Positions 26,981 to 35,856 of a stretch of DNA of 64,000 nt are shown here, piece by piece (positions within the stretch are counted from its first letter, which is position 1; each line of letters starts with the position of its first letter). The translations under genes and the position numbers were made by a program. The notes below the pieces were generated by a model that worked only from the letters and a program-made list of their open reading frames with translations, did no database searches and was not told where the DNA came from. The stretch is from Pontibacter ruber (GTDB lineage Bacteria; Bacteroidota; Bacteroidia; Cytophagales; Hymenobacteraceae), in contig NZ_JALPRR010000001.1 in assembly GCF_023630205.1 (NCBI RefSeq), positions 124,001 to 188,000 of the forward strand, read 5' to 3'.

Positions 26981-28870
26981 ATGAACAAACCTTTATCCCT
27001 GCTCCGGCCGCTGGTGCTGCTATTTGGGCTATTCCTGGCCTCTTCTGCGGCCATGGCCCAACGGGTAAATCAGGATTCGCTCTACATTCGCGAGCACTAC
27101 ACCAAGGCAGAGTACCAGGTACCCATGCGCGACGGCAAGAAGCTGTACACCATCGTGTACTCGCCCAAAGACAAGTCGAAGAAGTATCCGATCATGATGA
27201 ACCGTACGCCTTACTCGGTAGGCCCCTACGGCGAAGACTACAAGACATCGCTTGGCCCAAGCCGAACGATGGTGCAGGACGGGTACATATTTGTGTACCA
27301 GGATGTGCGCGGCACGTACATGTCGGAAGGCACGTTTGTGAACATGACGCCGCACGTGCCCAACAAAAAAGGCAAGAACGACATCGACGAGAGCACCGAC
27401 ACGTTCGATACCATTGAGTGGCTGACCAAAAAACTGGATAACGACAATGGACGTGTAGGCCAGTGGGGTATTTCTTACCCGGGCTTTTATGCCGCTGCCG
27501 GCCTGATGAGCAATCACAAAGCACTGAAGGCAGTATCGCCGCAGGCTCCTATTGCCGACTGGTTCTGGGATGATTTTCACCACAACGGCGCCACTTTTCT
27601 GCCGCATGCTTTTAACTTCCTGGCCAGCTTCGGCCTGCCGCGCCCGGAGCCAACTACCAAGCGCAACCCGGGTTTCAACCACGGCACGCCGGATGGTTAT
27701 GAGTTCTTCCTGCGCATGGGCCCGCTGAAGAATGCTAACGAGAAGTACTACAAAAACAACGTAGCTTTCTGGAACGACATGGTAGAGCACCCGAACTACG
27801 ATAAGTTCTGGCAGGATCGTAACCTGCTGCCGCACCTAAAAAACATCAAAGGCCCGGCTATAATGACAGTTGGTGGCTGGTACGATGCTGAAGACCTGTA
27901 CGGCCCGCTGAAGATTTACCAGACCATTGAAAAGAACAATCCGAAGCTTACCAACATGCTGGTGATGGGCCCGTGGGTACACGGTGGCTGGGCTCGCACC
28001 GACGGCTCCAGCCTGGGTGGCGTACACTTTGGCCAGCCAAACTCGCCCTGGTACCAGGAGAATGTGGAGGCAAAATTCTTCAGCCATTACCTGAAAGGCA
28101 ACTCAAAATCTGAGGTAAAACTGCCGGAAGCAGTTATGTTTGAAGGAGGTAACAACAAGTGGCGCGAGTTTGAAGTATGGCCTCCGAAAAATGTACAGGA
28201 GAAAACCTTATACTTCCATGCCAACGGCAAGCTCAGCTTTGAGGCTCCGAAAGCAGGTGCTGCCGAGGCCAGCGAGTTTATCAGCGATCCGGCCAAACCG
28301 GTTCCGTTTACTGAGGCCACCGCCACCGGCATGACGCGCGAGTACATGTCCGACGATCAACGCTTTGCTGCCCGTCGCCCCGATGTGCTTACCTTCCATA
28401 CCGATGTGCTGACTGAAGACATTACCCTGGCAGGTGAGTTACTGGCACAGCTAAAAGTAGCCACCACCGGAACCGATGCCGACTGGGTAGTAAAACTGAT
28501 CGACGTATATCCAGACTCAGCTAAAGCCAATCCGCACCAGCCCAACAAGCCGATGGGTGGCTACCAGGCTATGGTGCGCAGCGAAGTATTCCGTGGCCGC
28601 TTCCGCAACAGCTTCGAAAAACCGGAACCGTTTACTCCAAACCAGGTAACGCCGGTAAACGTGGAACTGCAGGACGTGCTGTATACTTTCAAGAAAGGAC
28701 ACCGCATCATGGTGCAGGTACAAAGCACCTGGTTCCCGCTGGTAGACCGCAACCCACAGAAGTATGTGGATAACATCTTCAAAGCGAACGAAGAAGACTT
28801 CATCAAGGCAACGCACAAAGTATACCACTCGCCTCAGCAGCCAACAAGTATAAAAGTGAAGGTATTGTAA
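26981..28870 (+). CDS. Secreted CocE/NonD family hydrolase (X-Pro dipeptidyl-peptidase S15 / acylase type)
   Basis: 629 residues from the ATG at 26981; an in-frame TTG 42 bases upstream is unlikely. The signal peptide ends near AMAQ (about residue 27). The alpha/beta-hydrolase core has DVRGTYMSEG (oxyanion region) and the nucleophile elbow GQWGISYPGF with Ser165. An Asp follows in VGGWYDAEDLYGPL and a His in GPWVHGGW. A C-terminal jelly-roll domain follows (AELLAQLKVATTGTDADWVVKL in consecutive segments). Known relatives include X-Pro dipeptidyl peptidases and cephalosporin acylases; given the neighbouring peptidases, a peptide or amide substrate is likely. Confidence 0.92.
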   Translation: MNKPLSLLRPLVLLFGLFLASSAAMAQRVNQDSLYIREHYTKAEYQVPMRDGKKLYTIVYSPKDKSKKYPIMMNRTPYSVGPYGEDYKTSLGPSRTMVQDGYIFVYQDVRGTYMSEGTFVNMTPHVPNKKGKNDIDESTDTFDTIEWLTKKLDNDNGRVGQWGISYPGFYAAAGLMSNHKALKAVSPQAPIADWFWDDFHHNGATFLPHAFNFLASFGLPRPEPTTKRNPGFNHGTPDGYEFFLRMGPLKNANEKYYKNNVAFWNDMVEHPNYDKFWQDRNLLPHLKNIKGPAIMTVGGWYDAEDLYGPLKIYQTIEKNNPKLTNMLVMGPWVHGGWARTDGSSLGGVHFGQPNSPWYQENVEAKFFSHYLKGNSKSEVKLPEAVMFEGGNNKWREFEVWPPKNVQEKTLYFHANGKLSFEAPKAGAAEASEFISDPAKPVPFTEATATGMTREYMSDDQRFAARRPDVLTFHTDVLTEDITLAGELLAQLKVATTGTDADWVVKLIDVYPDSAKANPHQPNKPMGGYQAMVRSEVFRGRFRNSFEKPEPFTPNQVTPVNVELQDVLYTFKKGHRIMVQVQSTWFPLVDRNPQKYVDNIFKANEEDFIKATHKVYHSPQQPTSIKVKVL

Positions 28871-28902
28871 GCAGTTATACTTTGATATACTTCTATAAAG
28901 CA

Positions 28903-28931
28903 AAAGCGCCGGGTAAAATACCCAGCGCTTT
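28903..28931. terminator. Bidirectional terminator between CocE gene and T9SS protein gene
   Basis: AAAGCGC-C-GGGTA pairs with TACCC-A-GCGCTTT across a three-base AAA loop with one mismatch. The arms begin with A and end with T runs, and the genes on both sides converge on it. Confidence 0.85.
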
Positions 28932-28951
28932 CTGCTTTAAACCCTAATAGC

Positions 28952-31900
28952 TTATTTTTTAAGCAGTTTGAAATTACTTGTCAGATCACCCATGCGTGTG
29001 GTTACGATGTACATACCGCGTGGCAGCGACGGATCGAGGATCATTTTCTCTACGTTCACGCCTTTCTCTACCCGCATAGTGCGCTGCAGTATTTGCTGAC
29101 CAATAGAGCTGGTAACAGTTATTTCCACCTCCCCTGCTACTTCAGCGTCTATGCTCAGTTCCATCTCCGACTCAAATGGGTTCGGATATACTTTGATCTT
29201 GTTGGCTACCACCTCGAAAGTTATGGCTTTGGCGCCAAAGTACTCGAAATCACCGTCGTTGTCGATCTGCTTCAGGCGGTAGTAGCGTGTGCCATACTTG
29301 CCGTTTTCAGTGTCAAGATATTCGTACACCTGCTTGATTCTGGAGTCGCTGTCTTTAGAAGCTACAAAGCTCAGCGTTCTGAAGGTCTTGCCGTCCTGCG
29401 ACACCTGAACCTCGAAGCCTTTGTTGTCGTCCTCAGAAGCGGTGGCCCACTCTACGCGTACATCTTTACCTTGCTTTTCAGCTTTTAGGTAGATGAGTTC
29501 TACCGGCAGTGGAGTTACACCAATGTTGTTCAACTCATATACTTCGCAGATATCATCCATTCTTGTTATTCTAGCCATAATTTCAAGGTCTAGCGGCGGA
29601 TTTTCTACAATCAGCGTGCTGGTCGTACTGCTGCTGTTAAGTACCCATGGATTTTCTGGAGTTGCGCGGGTACGAGTAAACCACTCATACTTTGCAGTCT
29701 CACCATAAGGGCTGTACTGCAAGGCTTCCACTGTCCACTCAGTACCAGCTGGATTCCAGGTTACCTTAAGCTCTCCTGCTTTAACTGTTGGAGGTATTGC
29801 TGAAATCAAAGCTCGCCCGGTCATTGTAGTTGGGCAGCTAACAGTATTTGGAAAAGTTGCCACTATACTGTAGGTTCCTGATGGTTGTTTACCAAAATTA
29901 AGCGCGTTTCCTGTACCAGCCATTGGTGCACCTATAGGGTTAGAACCTAGCATCAGCTGGTAGTTAACGCCTATTTCAGAGCCGTTCAAGGTCACCTCAA
30001 CACCATCCGGGTTGGAGCTGGTACAGTATGATCCGTTGCCTGACAGAGTAAACAACTGCGGTGCAGCCTTTATGGTCAGCGAACCAAGATCCATGTTGAT
30101 GGTCTCACAGGTATTAGAAAGTAAAACACTCACCGGATAAGTACCTGGCGCAAAGCTGTTATCAGCTGTAATAGTCAGGCTTGGAGTAGTTGTGGTGTAA
30201 GTTTTAGCATTTGGTGCTGTACCTACAGTCCAGTTGTAAGACATTTCATTTGTACCTGTTGCGTTTACAACAAATGAGAACACTTCTGAAGCACCTGCAC
30301 AAATCGTTGGCGTTTTAGGTGTAGCTGTTGCTGTAACAATGTCGTTTACGTCAATCTCTATAACATTTGAATTCGAACGATCCCGACATTTGCTGGTTTT
30401 GTCAAATCCCTCTATGTCGGTGTTGAAATCGATTGATACCGCATCTCCGTCTTTCAGGGTTGCTACAGTCCATTGCAGCGCTGCGTTATCACCAGTGTAA
30501 GCAGTAGTATGCTGAACAACACCATTTACCAGCCAGTTTAGTTGCAGATTAGACGAAGCCCAAGGGAAATCTCCATCCAACGTCGCAGTAAAGGTTACCG
30601 GTTGTCCTTGGCAAACAGGGTTTGGCGTTGCGCTTAGAGCAATGGTATAGTCAGCCTGCTCTGCCGTATACGCCCGGCTAGAGATACGTTCACTAAAGTT
30701 AGGTCCGCAACTGCCACCTCCTACCGTTACATAAGCTCCGTAATAATCAAGCGAGGATAAGCCTGCATTTGTAAAAGTTTTTTTGTCTTCGCCTATCTCT
30801 GGTTCCTGGTTCTTTGTCCATTGGTATGTAATACCACTGGTTACCTCAACCCCTCCTTTAACAATCGGATCAAAATATCTCCAGGAATATTGTTTTATTA
30901 TATCCGGTGTATTGGCAGGGAACGGATAAGCAGGGTTAGCAACAGGTAATTCCTGAGGGCCAACAAGAGAGCCATCTGCACGAACCGGATCGCCGGCAGC
31001 ATTTGTAAGGTAAGGATAGATTACCTCCGCATCACGCCATACACGCACAGTATGCGTCACGTTATCACCTCTACAGAATGGCTTCATAGATGAGGTAACA
31101 ACGGCTTTGTAAATAGACTGAATTATTCTTACCGTTACAGGATCAGAGGTATTGCTGCAACCACCTGATGTGTAAGTATAAGTTACATTATAAGTACCCA
31201 CTCCTAGAGTACATGGAGAGAAAGTCGAACTTGTTGAAACAGTCTGTCCCGAAGCATTTCTGACTGTGAAAGTTCCACCGGTTGCTGAGGAAGGCGATAC
31301 CTGCATAATAACCGGCGCATCACCGGTGTAGTAAGTTGCCTTCAGGTTCGAGATAGTTGGCTTGGCTGGCAGTGGTGTTACTGTAACTGATTTTGAAACT
31401 GTATTTGTACAGCTGTTGCCGTCAGTGTAAGAATATGTAACAGTATGTGTACCCACTCCTAGAGTGCTCGGGTTAAATACTGTCGCTGCCTGTCCATTTA
31501 TCGTAAAATTGCCGCTATTATAGTTACCAGCCAGGGTAATTGCCTCATGATTAAGACAGTAAGATGTTAATGATGGCTGTACAATGTTTACTACTGGGAG
31601 TGCATTAATAGTTACTTGCTTAGACACCTTGTTAGTACAAGTATTGCCATCTGTGTAACTATACTCTACAATGTAGGTCCCGGCTGCCAACGTTCCAGGA
31701 TTTAACTCTGTAGCATTGGTTACGACGACAGTCGTACCTCTGAGAATACGGAATGTACCACTTGCAGGAGAACCTGCTAATGTAACAGCAGCCTCTGATT
31801 TGCAATAGGATGCTTTTAAATCAGAAACTATACTTACCACTGGCAGTTCATTAACAGTTACAGCCGTTGGCGCAGAGGTTATATCACAACCGTAGCTGTT

Positions 31901-34336
31901 GGTAACTTTAACAGTGTAGGAACCAGCCTCAAAAACTGTGATAGAGCGGGTAGTTTCACCTGTACTCCAAACATAATTTCCTGTTCCAGGATTTGCGGTA
32001 AGTACAACAGCTTCACCTTTACATAATGTTGTAGATCTGTTTGCTGTTATAGTTGTATTTGGAATTGGTTGTACTGAAAGCGTAATACTGCTTAAAGCTG
32101 TAGTACATGCGCTGGTTGAGTTAGAAGATTTTAAAGTTACAACTGCGCTAGTTGCAGGGTTACCTGCAGCCACATCAACACGCACTGAAGTCTTTCCTGT
32201 TTCCGGATCAGTAACTTCAACTATGTTCCAGCCACCTTTATTTGTGGACCATGACCTTACACCACCGGTATACACGCCCTCTATGAAGAAAGAAGTCACA
32301 CCATCCGGATCCGTACATACAGTTTGGTTGCCTCCCAAAATTTGGGCAGTTGGCTGAAGGATCACAGTTACTTCTACTGCATCGGAAATCTTAGTACATT
32401 TCTCAACTTCTTCGCTTGATTCTGCTGTGTTACTTACAAGTACGCGGTAAAAGCCTGAAGCATTAGCGGTATAGGTACTTGCCAGAGCTCCTTCTATATC
32501 ATCAAACACATTACCATCTGTACTTTTCTGCCATTGATATGTATAAGGCTCAGAAGTAGGCGATTGGTTTGCACTGAACCTTACAGAGCCTCCTTCACAG
32601 AAAGTAGTTGCACCAGTAATACTGAATGTAGCTTTAGTAGGAACATTTGCCACTTTTACGGCAACCGTTTCTGAAGACAACACACAGCCTTTGTCTGTTG
32701 TAATTGTTACATAATAATTACCGGTTTGAGTAGCCTGATACACATAAGGGCCTTCCGCTGAAGCCGCTACCGCAGTACTGCTGCCACTATCGTTCAATCT
32801 AAACCACTGATAACTATAGTTGGGATTATTTACTGCTACAAGGTCAACATAATTCTCAGGGCAAAACACTGCTGGTCCTCTCAATGTAATTTCTACATCA
32901 GGCAAAGGGTTTACTGTCACCGTTACTGTTTTTGCTACAGACTGACAACCCTCTGTTACTCCTATTACAGTGTAAGTAGTAGTTTGTGTTGGTGAGGCAG
33001 TTACATTAGCACCAGATGTGCTACTAAGTCCTGTAGCTGGAGACCAAATATAACTATCGGCGCCACTTGCGGTAAGTGTTGCAGACTGTCCGGCACAAAT
33101 TTCTAAATTGCTACTTACAGTGATAACAGGCTGTTGTTTTACTCTGACGGACTTTGTAGCTGTATTTGTACAAGTGTTACCATCTGTGTAACTGTATTCA
33201 ATAACATAAGTTCCGGCTCCCAAAGTACCTGGATTAAAGGCAGCACCTGTGGCTACTTCTATGCCATCTTTAAGAATACGGAAAGAACCGCCAGCACCGG
33301 AAGGAGAACCAGCTAATACGATAGTCTGATCAGTCGTACAGTATTCAGAGGCTAAATTTGTAGTTATACTTACTGTTGGCAGTGGGTTAATAGTTGCTGT
33401 AACGGCGGTTCTTGTTGCACTCTCGCAGCCAGCTGCACTAACTGTAGATACATAATAAGTAGTGGTCGAAGCTAAGCTTGGAGAGTATGTTGCTGCAGTT
33501 GCGCCACTAATTGCAGTACCTCCTGTCGCTACTGTATACCAGCGGTAACTACCCCCGGTAGGAGCTCCTTGCGCACTTAAAGTTACAGTACCGGTGCCGC
33601 ATCGCGATGCTGAGATAGTGTTGGGAGCCGCAGGTAAAGGATTTATGTTAATGTTCAAGGTTGATGTTGTACCGGCCGTGTTACAGGCATTTCTGGCGGC
33701 TACAGTCACTGTACCTGAGGTTGCATTATTAGCAAAGTCTACGGTTATCCTATTTGTATTGGCTCCTGATACAACAGTTGCACCAGTTGGTAAAGTCCAG
33801 GAATAGCTTTGAGCACCATTAACAGGCGCAACTGAGTAAACCACCCCTTTTGTACCAGCACACAATGTATTTAAGCCAGAAATTTCTCCAACATTGGTTG
33901 CCCCATTGATTGTTAATGATGCAGGCGCTGAACCATTAAAAGAGAAATTTGAGCTGTTACCGCTTCTATTCGCTACTCTTAATTCTAATGTTCTTGCCGA
34001 ACTCACTATAGGAGAATTGGCTGGTATTGTAATAGTAATCTGTGTTCCATTATTCGATGTTCCAAGTATTTCAGTTACTACTGTAGTAACACCACTGTTC
34101 ACCACGGATGCTTGAACCATAACGTTATTCGCACCGGTACTAAACCCAGTACCATTAATTGTAAGGACGAAACTTTGTCCCATTGTAGCACAGCTAGGAT
34201 TTAAACCATTGGTAGGGTTAATTGTCTGCGCCATCGTCACCTGCGACAATAGCACCATCAACAAACTGGCAAAAGCAACTATATATTGCTTTTTACTAAT
34301 CTTTGAAAAAATCAATTGGGTAAAATTCTTTTTCAT
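28952..34336 (-). CDS. Large Ig-like-domain surface protein with T9SS type A sorting domain
   Basis: 1794 residues from the ATG at 34336, chosen because it begins a basic-hydrophobic signal peptide (MKKNFTQLIFSKIS ... LLSQVTMAQ). The 50 in-frame codons upstream look like leader. An N-terminal IPT/TIG-like segment (GLNPSCATMGQSFVLTINGTGF) is followed by many PKD-like and Ig-like domains of about 80-100 residues, with repeated patterns such as LCKGEAVVLTANPGTGNYVWS and EYSYTDGNTCTN (at least three copies of the latter). The C-terminal 80 residues are a type A sorting domain: VYPNPFESEMELSID, then SSIGQQILQ, ending GMYIVTTRMGDLTSNFKLLKK. Expected at the cell surface through the type IX system. 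No enzymatic domain is seen. Confidence 0.9.
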   Translation of the reverse strand: MKKNFTQLIFSKISKKQYIVAFASLLMVLLSQVTMAQTINPTNGLNPSCATMGQSFVLTINGTGFSTGANNVMVQASVVNSGVTTVVTEILGTSNNGTQITITIPANSPIVSSARTLELRVANRSGNSSNFSFNGSAPASLTINGATNVGEISGLNTLCAGTKGVVYSVAPVNGAQSYSWTLPTGATVVSGANTNRITVDFANNATSGTVTVAARNACNTAGTTSTLNININPLPAAPNTISASRCGTGTVTLSAQGAPTGGSYRWYTVATGGTAISGATAATYSPSLASTTTYYVSTVSAAGCESATRTAVTATINPLPTVSITTNLASEYCTTDQTIVLAGSPSGAGGSFRILKDGIEVATGAAFNPGTLGAGTYVIEYSYTDGNTCTNTATKSVRVKQQPVITVSSNLEICAGQSATLTASGADSYIWSPATGLSSTSGANVTASPTQTTTYTVIGVTEGCQSVAKTVTVTVNPLPDVEITLRGPAVFCPENYVDLVAVNNPNYSYQWFRLNDSGSSTAVAASAEGPYVYQATQTGNYYVTITTDKGCVLSSETVAVKVANVPTKATFSITGATTFCEGGSVRFSANQSPTSEPYTYQWQKSTDGNVFDDIEGALASTYTANASGFYRVLVSNTAESSEEVEKCTKISDAVEVTVILQPTAQILGGNQTVCTDPDGVTSFFIEGVYTGGVRSWSTNKGGWNIVEVTDPETGKTSVRVDVAAGNPATSAVVTLKSSNSTSACTTALSSITLSVQPIPNTTITANRSTTLCKGEAVVLTANPGTGNYVWSTGETTRSITVFEAGSYTVKVTNSYGCDITSAPTAVTVNELPVVSIVSDLKASYCKSEAAVTLAGSPASGTFRILRGTTVVVTNATELNPGTLAAGTYIVEYSYTDGNTCTNKVSKQVTINALPVVNIVQPSLTSYCLNHEAITLAGNYNSGNFTINGQAATVFNPSTLGVGTHTVTYSYTDGNSCTNTVSKSVTVTPLPAKPTISNLKATYYTGDAPVIMQVSPSSATGGTFTVRNASGQTVSTSSTFSPCTLGVGTYNVTYTYTSGGCSNTSDPVTVRIIQSIYKAVVTSSMKPFCRGDNVTHTVRVWRDAEVIYPYLTNAAGDPVRADGSLVGPQELPVANPAYPFPANTPDIIKQYSWRYFDPIVKGGVEVTSGITYQWTKNQEPEIGEDKKTFTNAGLSSLDYYGAYVTVGGGSCGPNFSERISSRAYTAEQADYTIALSATPNPVCQGQPVTFTATLDGDFPWASSNLQLNWLVNGVVQHTTAYTGDNAALQWTVATLKDGDAVSIDFNTDIEGFDKTSKCRDRSNSNVIEIDVNDIVTATATPKTPTICAGASEVFSFVVNATGTNEMSYNWTVGTAPNAKTYTTTTPSLTITADNSFAPGTYPVSVLLSNTCETINMDLGSLTIKAAPQLFTLSGNGSYCTSSNPDGVEVTLNGSEIGVNYQLMLGSNPIGAPMAGTGNALNFGKQPSGTYSIVATFPNTVSCPTTMTGRALISAIPPTVKAGELKVTWNPAGTEWTVEALQYSPYGETAKYEWFTRTRATPENPWVLNSSSTTSTLIVENPPLDLEIMARITRMDDICEVYELNNIGVTPLPVELIYLKAEKQGKDVRVEWATASEDDNKGFEVQVSQDGKTFRTLSFVASKDSDSRIKQVYEYLDTENGKYGTRYYRLKQIDNDGDFEYFGAKAITFEVVANKIKVYPNPFESEMELSIDAEVAGEVEITVTSSIGQQILQRTMRVEKGVNVEKMILDPSLPRGMYIVTTRMGDLTSNFKLLKK

Positions 34337-34873
34337 ACACTTAGGGTTAAAGGTTTTGCAGGGTGCCCGGGCTGGTGCACCTTGGGTTTGGATTAAAGCA
34401 TGTTTCAGGGTTGTGTTACCAAGCCATACTTTTTGGCTTTTGACAAATGGGCGCTCCTTTGTAGCAGGAGATGAAGAGAGTTTCACACTTTTGCAGGTAG
34501 TCTTTACTACTTAATTGTAGCAGCTTACCCAGGTTCAATAAAAAGGTGGAGACAGAGAAGATTTCAGGCGATGCACCCTTAAAGGAAGCATCAGCTTGTA
34601 CATATCCGGGCACGGATATAGAGATGGATATTTACCTTTGGCTACCACTATTAAAATTATTCTTACAATAGTTATAATTTAATAATAGGTATGTACAGGT
34701 TTAAGGATTTAAGGTTACAGCATGGCTACAATTTTTTGCTTCAAAAAATTAAAAATTGCACTGAAATGTTTATAAAGTATTTATTCTTTTATAGATATTA
34801 TTTAATCCTTTGAGCGTATAGTGTTTTTTTATTCATCAATATTGTATACTTTACAAATTGGCTTATTGACAAT
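34337..34873. other. Long leader and intergenic region upstream of the T9SS type A protein
   Basis: A 537-base gap between divergent genes. The minus-strand 280 bases before the ATG at 34336 contain several short inverted repeats: TATCC/GGATA near 34611-34626, GATGC/GCATC around a CCTTTAAGG core near 34573-34596, TAGT/ACTA near 34495-34510, AAGCCA/TGGCTT near 34421-34440, and GGTGC/GCACC near 34357-34377. They suggest a structured leader, but none matches a riboswitch I recognise. The remaining 34630-34870 is AT-rich. No convincing gene. Confidence 0.4.
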
Positions 34874-35653
34874 ATGAGTAGAAAAACACACCTCCGCATC
34901 CGCAAAGCGCACCGTTACCTAGGCTTGTTTACAGGGCTCCAGTTCGTACTCTGGACAGCAGGCGGTTTATACTTTAGTTGGAGCGACATCGACGAAATCC
35001 ACGGAGACCACCAGCGGAAACACGCTACTTACTTTAAGAAAGGGATGGAGCTCACTTCTCCAACACAGGTGCTGGCCCAGTTACCCCAGGCACAAGAAGT
35101 AAAATCGGTGAAGCTGGTAGACGTACTAGGTGAACCAGTATACCAGGTTAGCTATCTTACGGCCTCAGATGGCCATGCACATGAACAGATACAATTAGCT
35201 GTTGCGTCAACGGGCCAGCTGCGCGCACCGCTCACCAAGCAGGAAGCTGTGCAGATGGCGCAGAAAAGCTTTAGTGATAAGGCTAAAGTAAAACAGGTAG
35301 AATACCTGACTGTAGAGAACATGAACGGACACCATGAGTACCGCGAAAGTCCTTTGCCTGCCTGGGCCGTTACCATGGATCACCCGACCAACACCACTGT
35401 GTATGTAGCCGCAGAACGTGGCGAGGTGACCAAGTTCCGGAACAACAAATGGCGGGTTTTCGACTTTCTGTGGATGCTGCACACCATGGATTACCAGGGC
35501 CGCGACAACTTCGGCAATCTGCTGCTACGGGTATTTTCCATTGCCGGCATGATCACTATCCTCTCAGGCTTTGCTTTATACTTTGTTAGTTCCGGAACGC
35601 GCCGAAAAATGCAGCGTGAAGTACTTCCAAAATCAAGACCGAAGTTTAATTAA
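34874..35653 (+). CDS. PepSY-domain membrane protein
   Basis: A 259-residue protein with an N-terminal helix (about 16-34, LGLFTGLQFVLWTAGGLYF) after RIRKAHRYLG, a periplasmic middle with PepSY-like segments (LTKQEAVQMAQKSFSDKAKVKQVEYL then DHPTNTTVYVAAERGEVTKFRN), and a C-terminal helix (about 222-243). The HRYLGLFTGLQ start resembles the PepSY-associated TM family linked to iron or siderophore reduction, but this protein is shorter than four-helix members. No iron-uptake genes are adjacent. The role is uncertain. Confidence 0.82.
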   Translation: MSRKTHLRIRKAHRYLGLFTGLQFVLWTAGGLYFSWSDIDEIHGDHQRKHATYFKKGMELTSPTQVLAQLPQAQEVKSVKLVDVLGEPVYQVSYLTASDGHAHEQIQLAVASTGQLRAPLTKQEAVQMAQKSFSDKAKVKQVEYLTVENMNGHHEYRESPLPAWAVTMDHPTNTTVYVAAERGEVTKFRNNKWRVFDFLWMLHTMDYQGRDNFGNLLLRVFSIAGMITILSGFALYFVSSGTRRKMQREVLPKSRPKFN

Positions 35654-35856
35654 CAACGCGTAAAAGAAGCAACTGCAAAGCGTACTCTACTATTGTACAA
35701 AGTCTTAACTCTACCTTTAAAGCAGAATTTAGACTTTCATATCGTTGTGCACCAAGGTAATTCACGGCTTACACTACCTGTATTTGCAAAAGCCTCTGTA
35801 AAAACACATATTGCAGTAACTCTGACTTTAACCTGCTTACCTTAAACTATTACAAA

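Noticed and set aside
34416-34613. 65-codon minus-strand frame upstream of the T9SS type A gene
   Set aside because: Starts at GTG without a ribosome binding site and no recognisable features; kept only as part of the leader observation, not as a gene.
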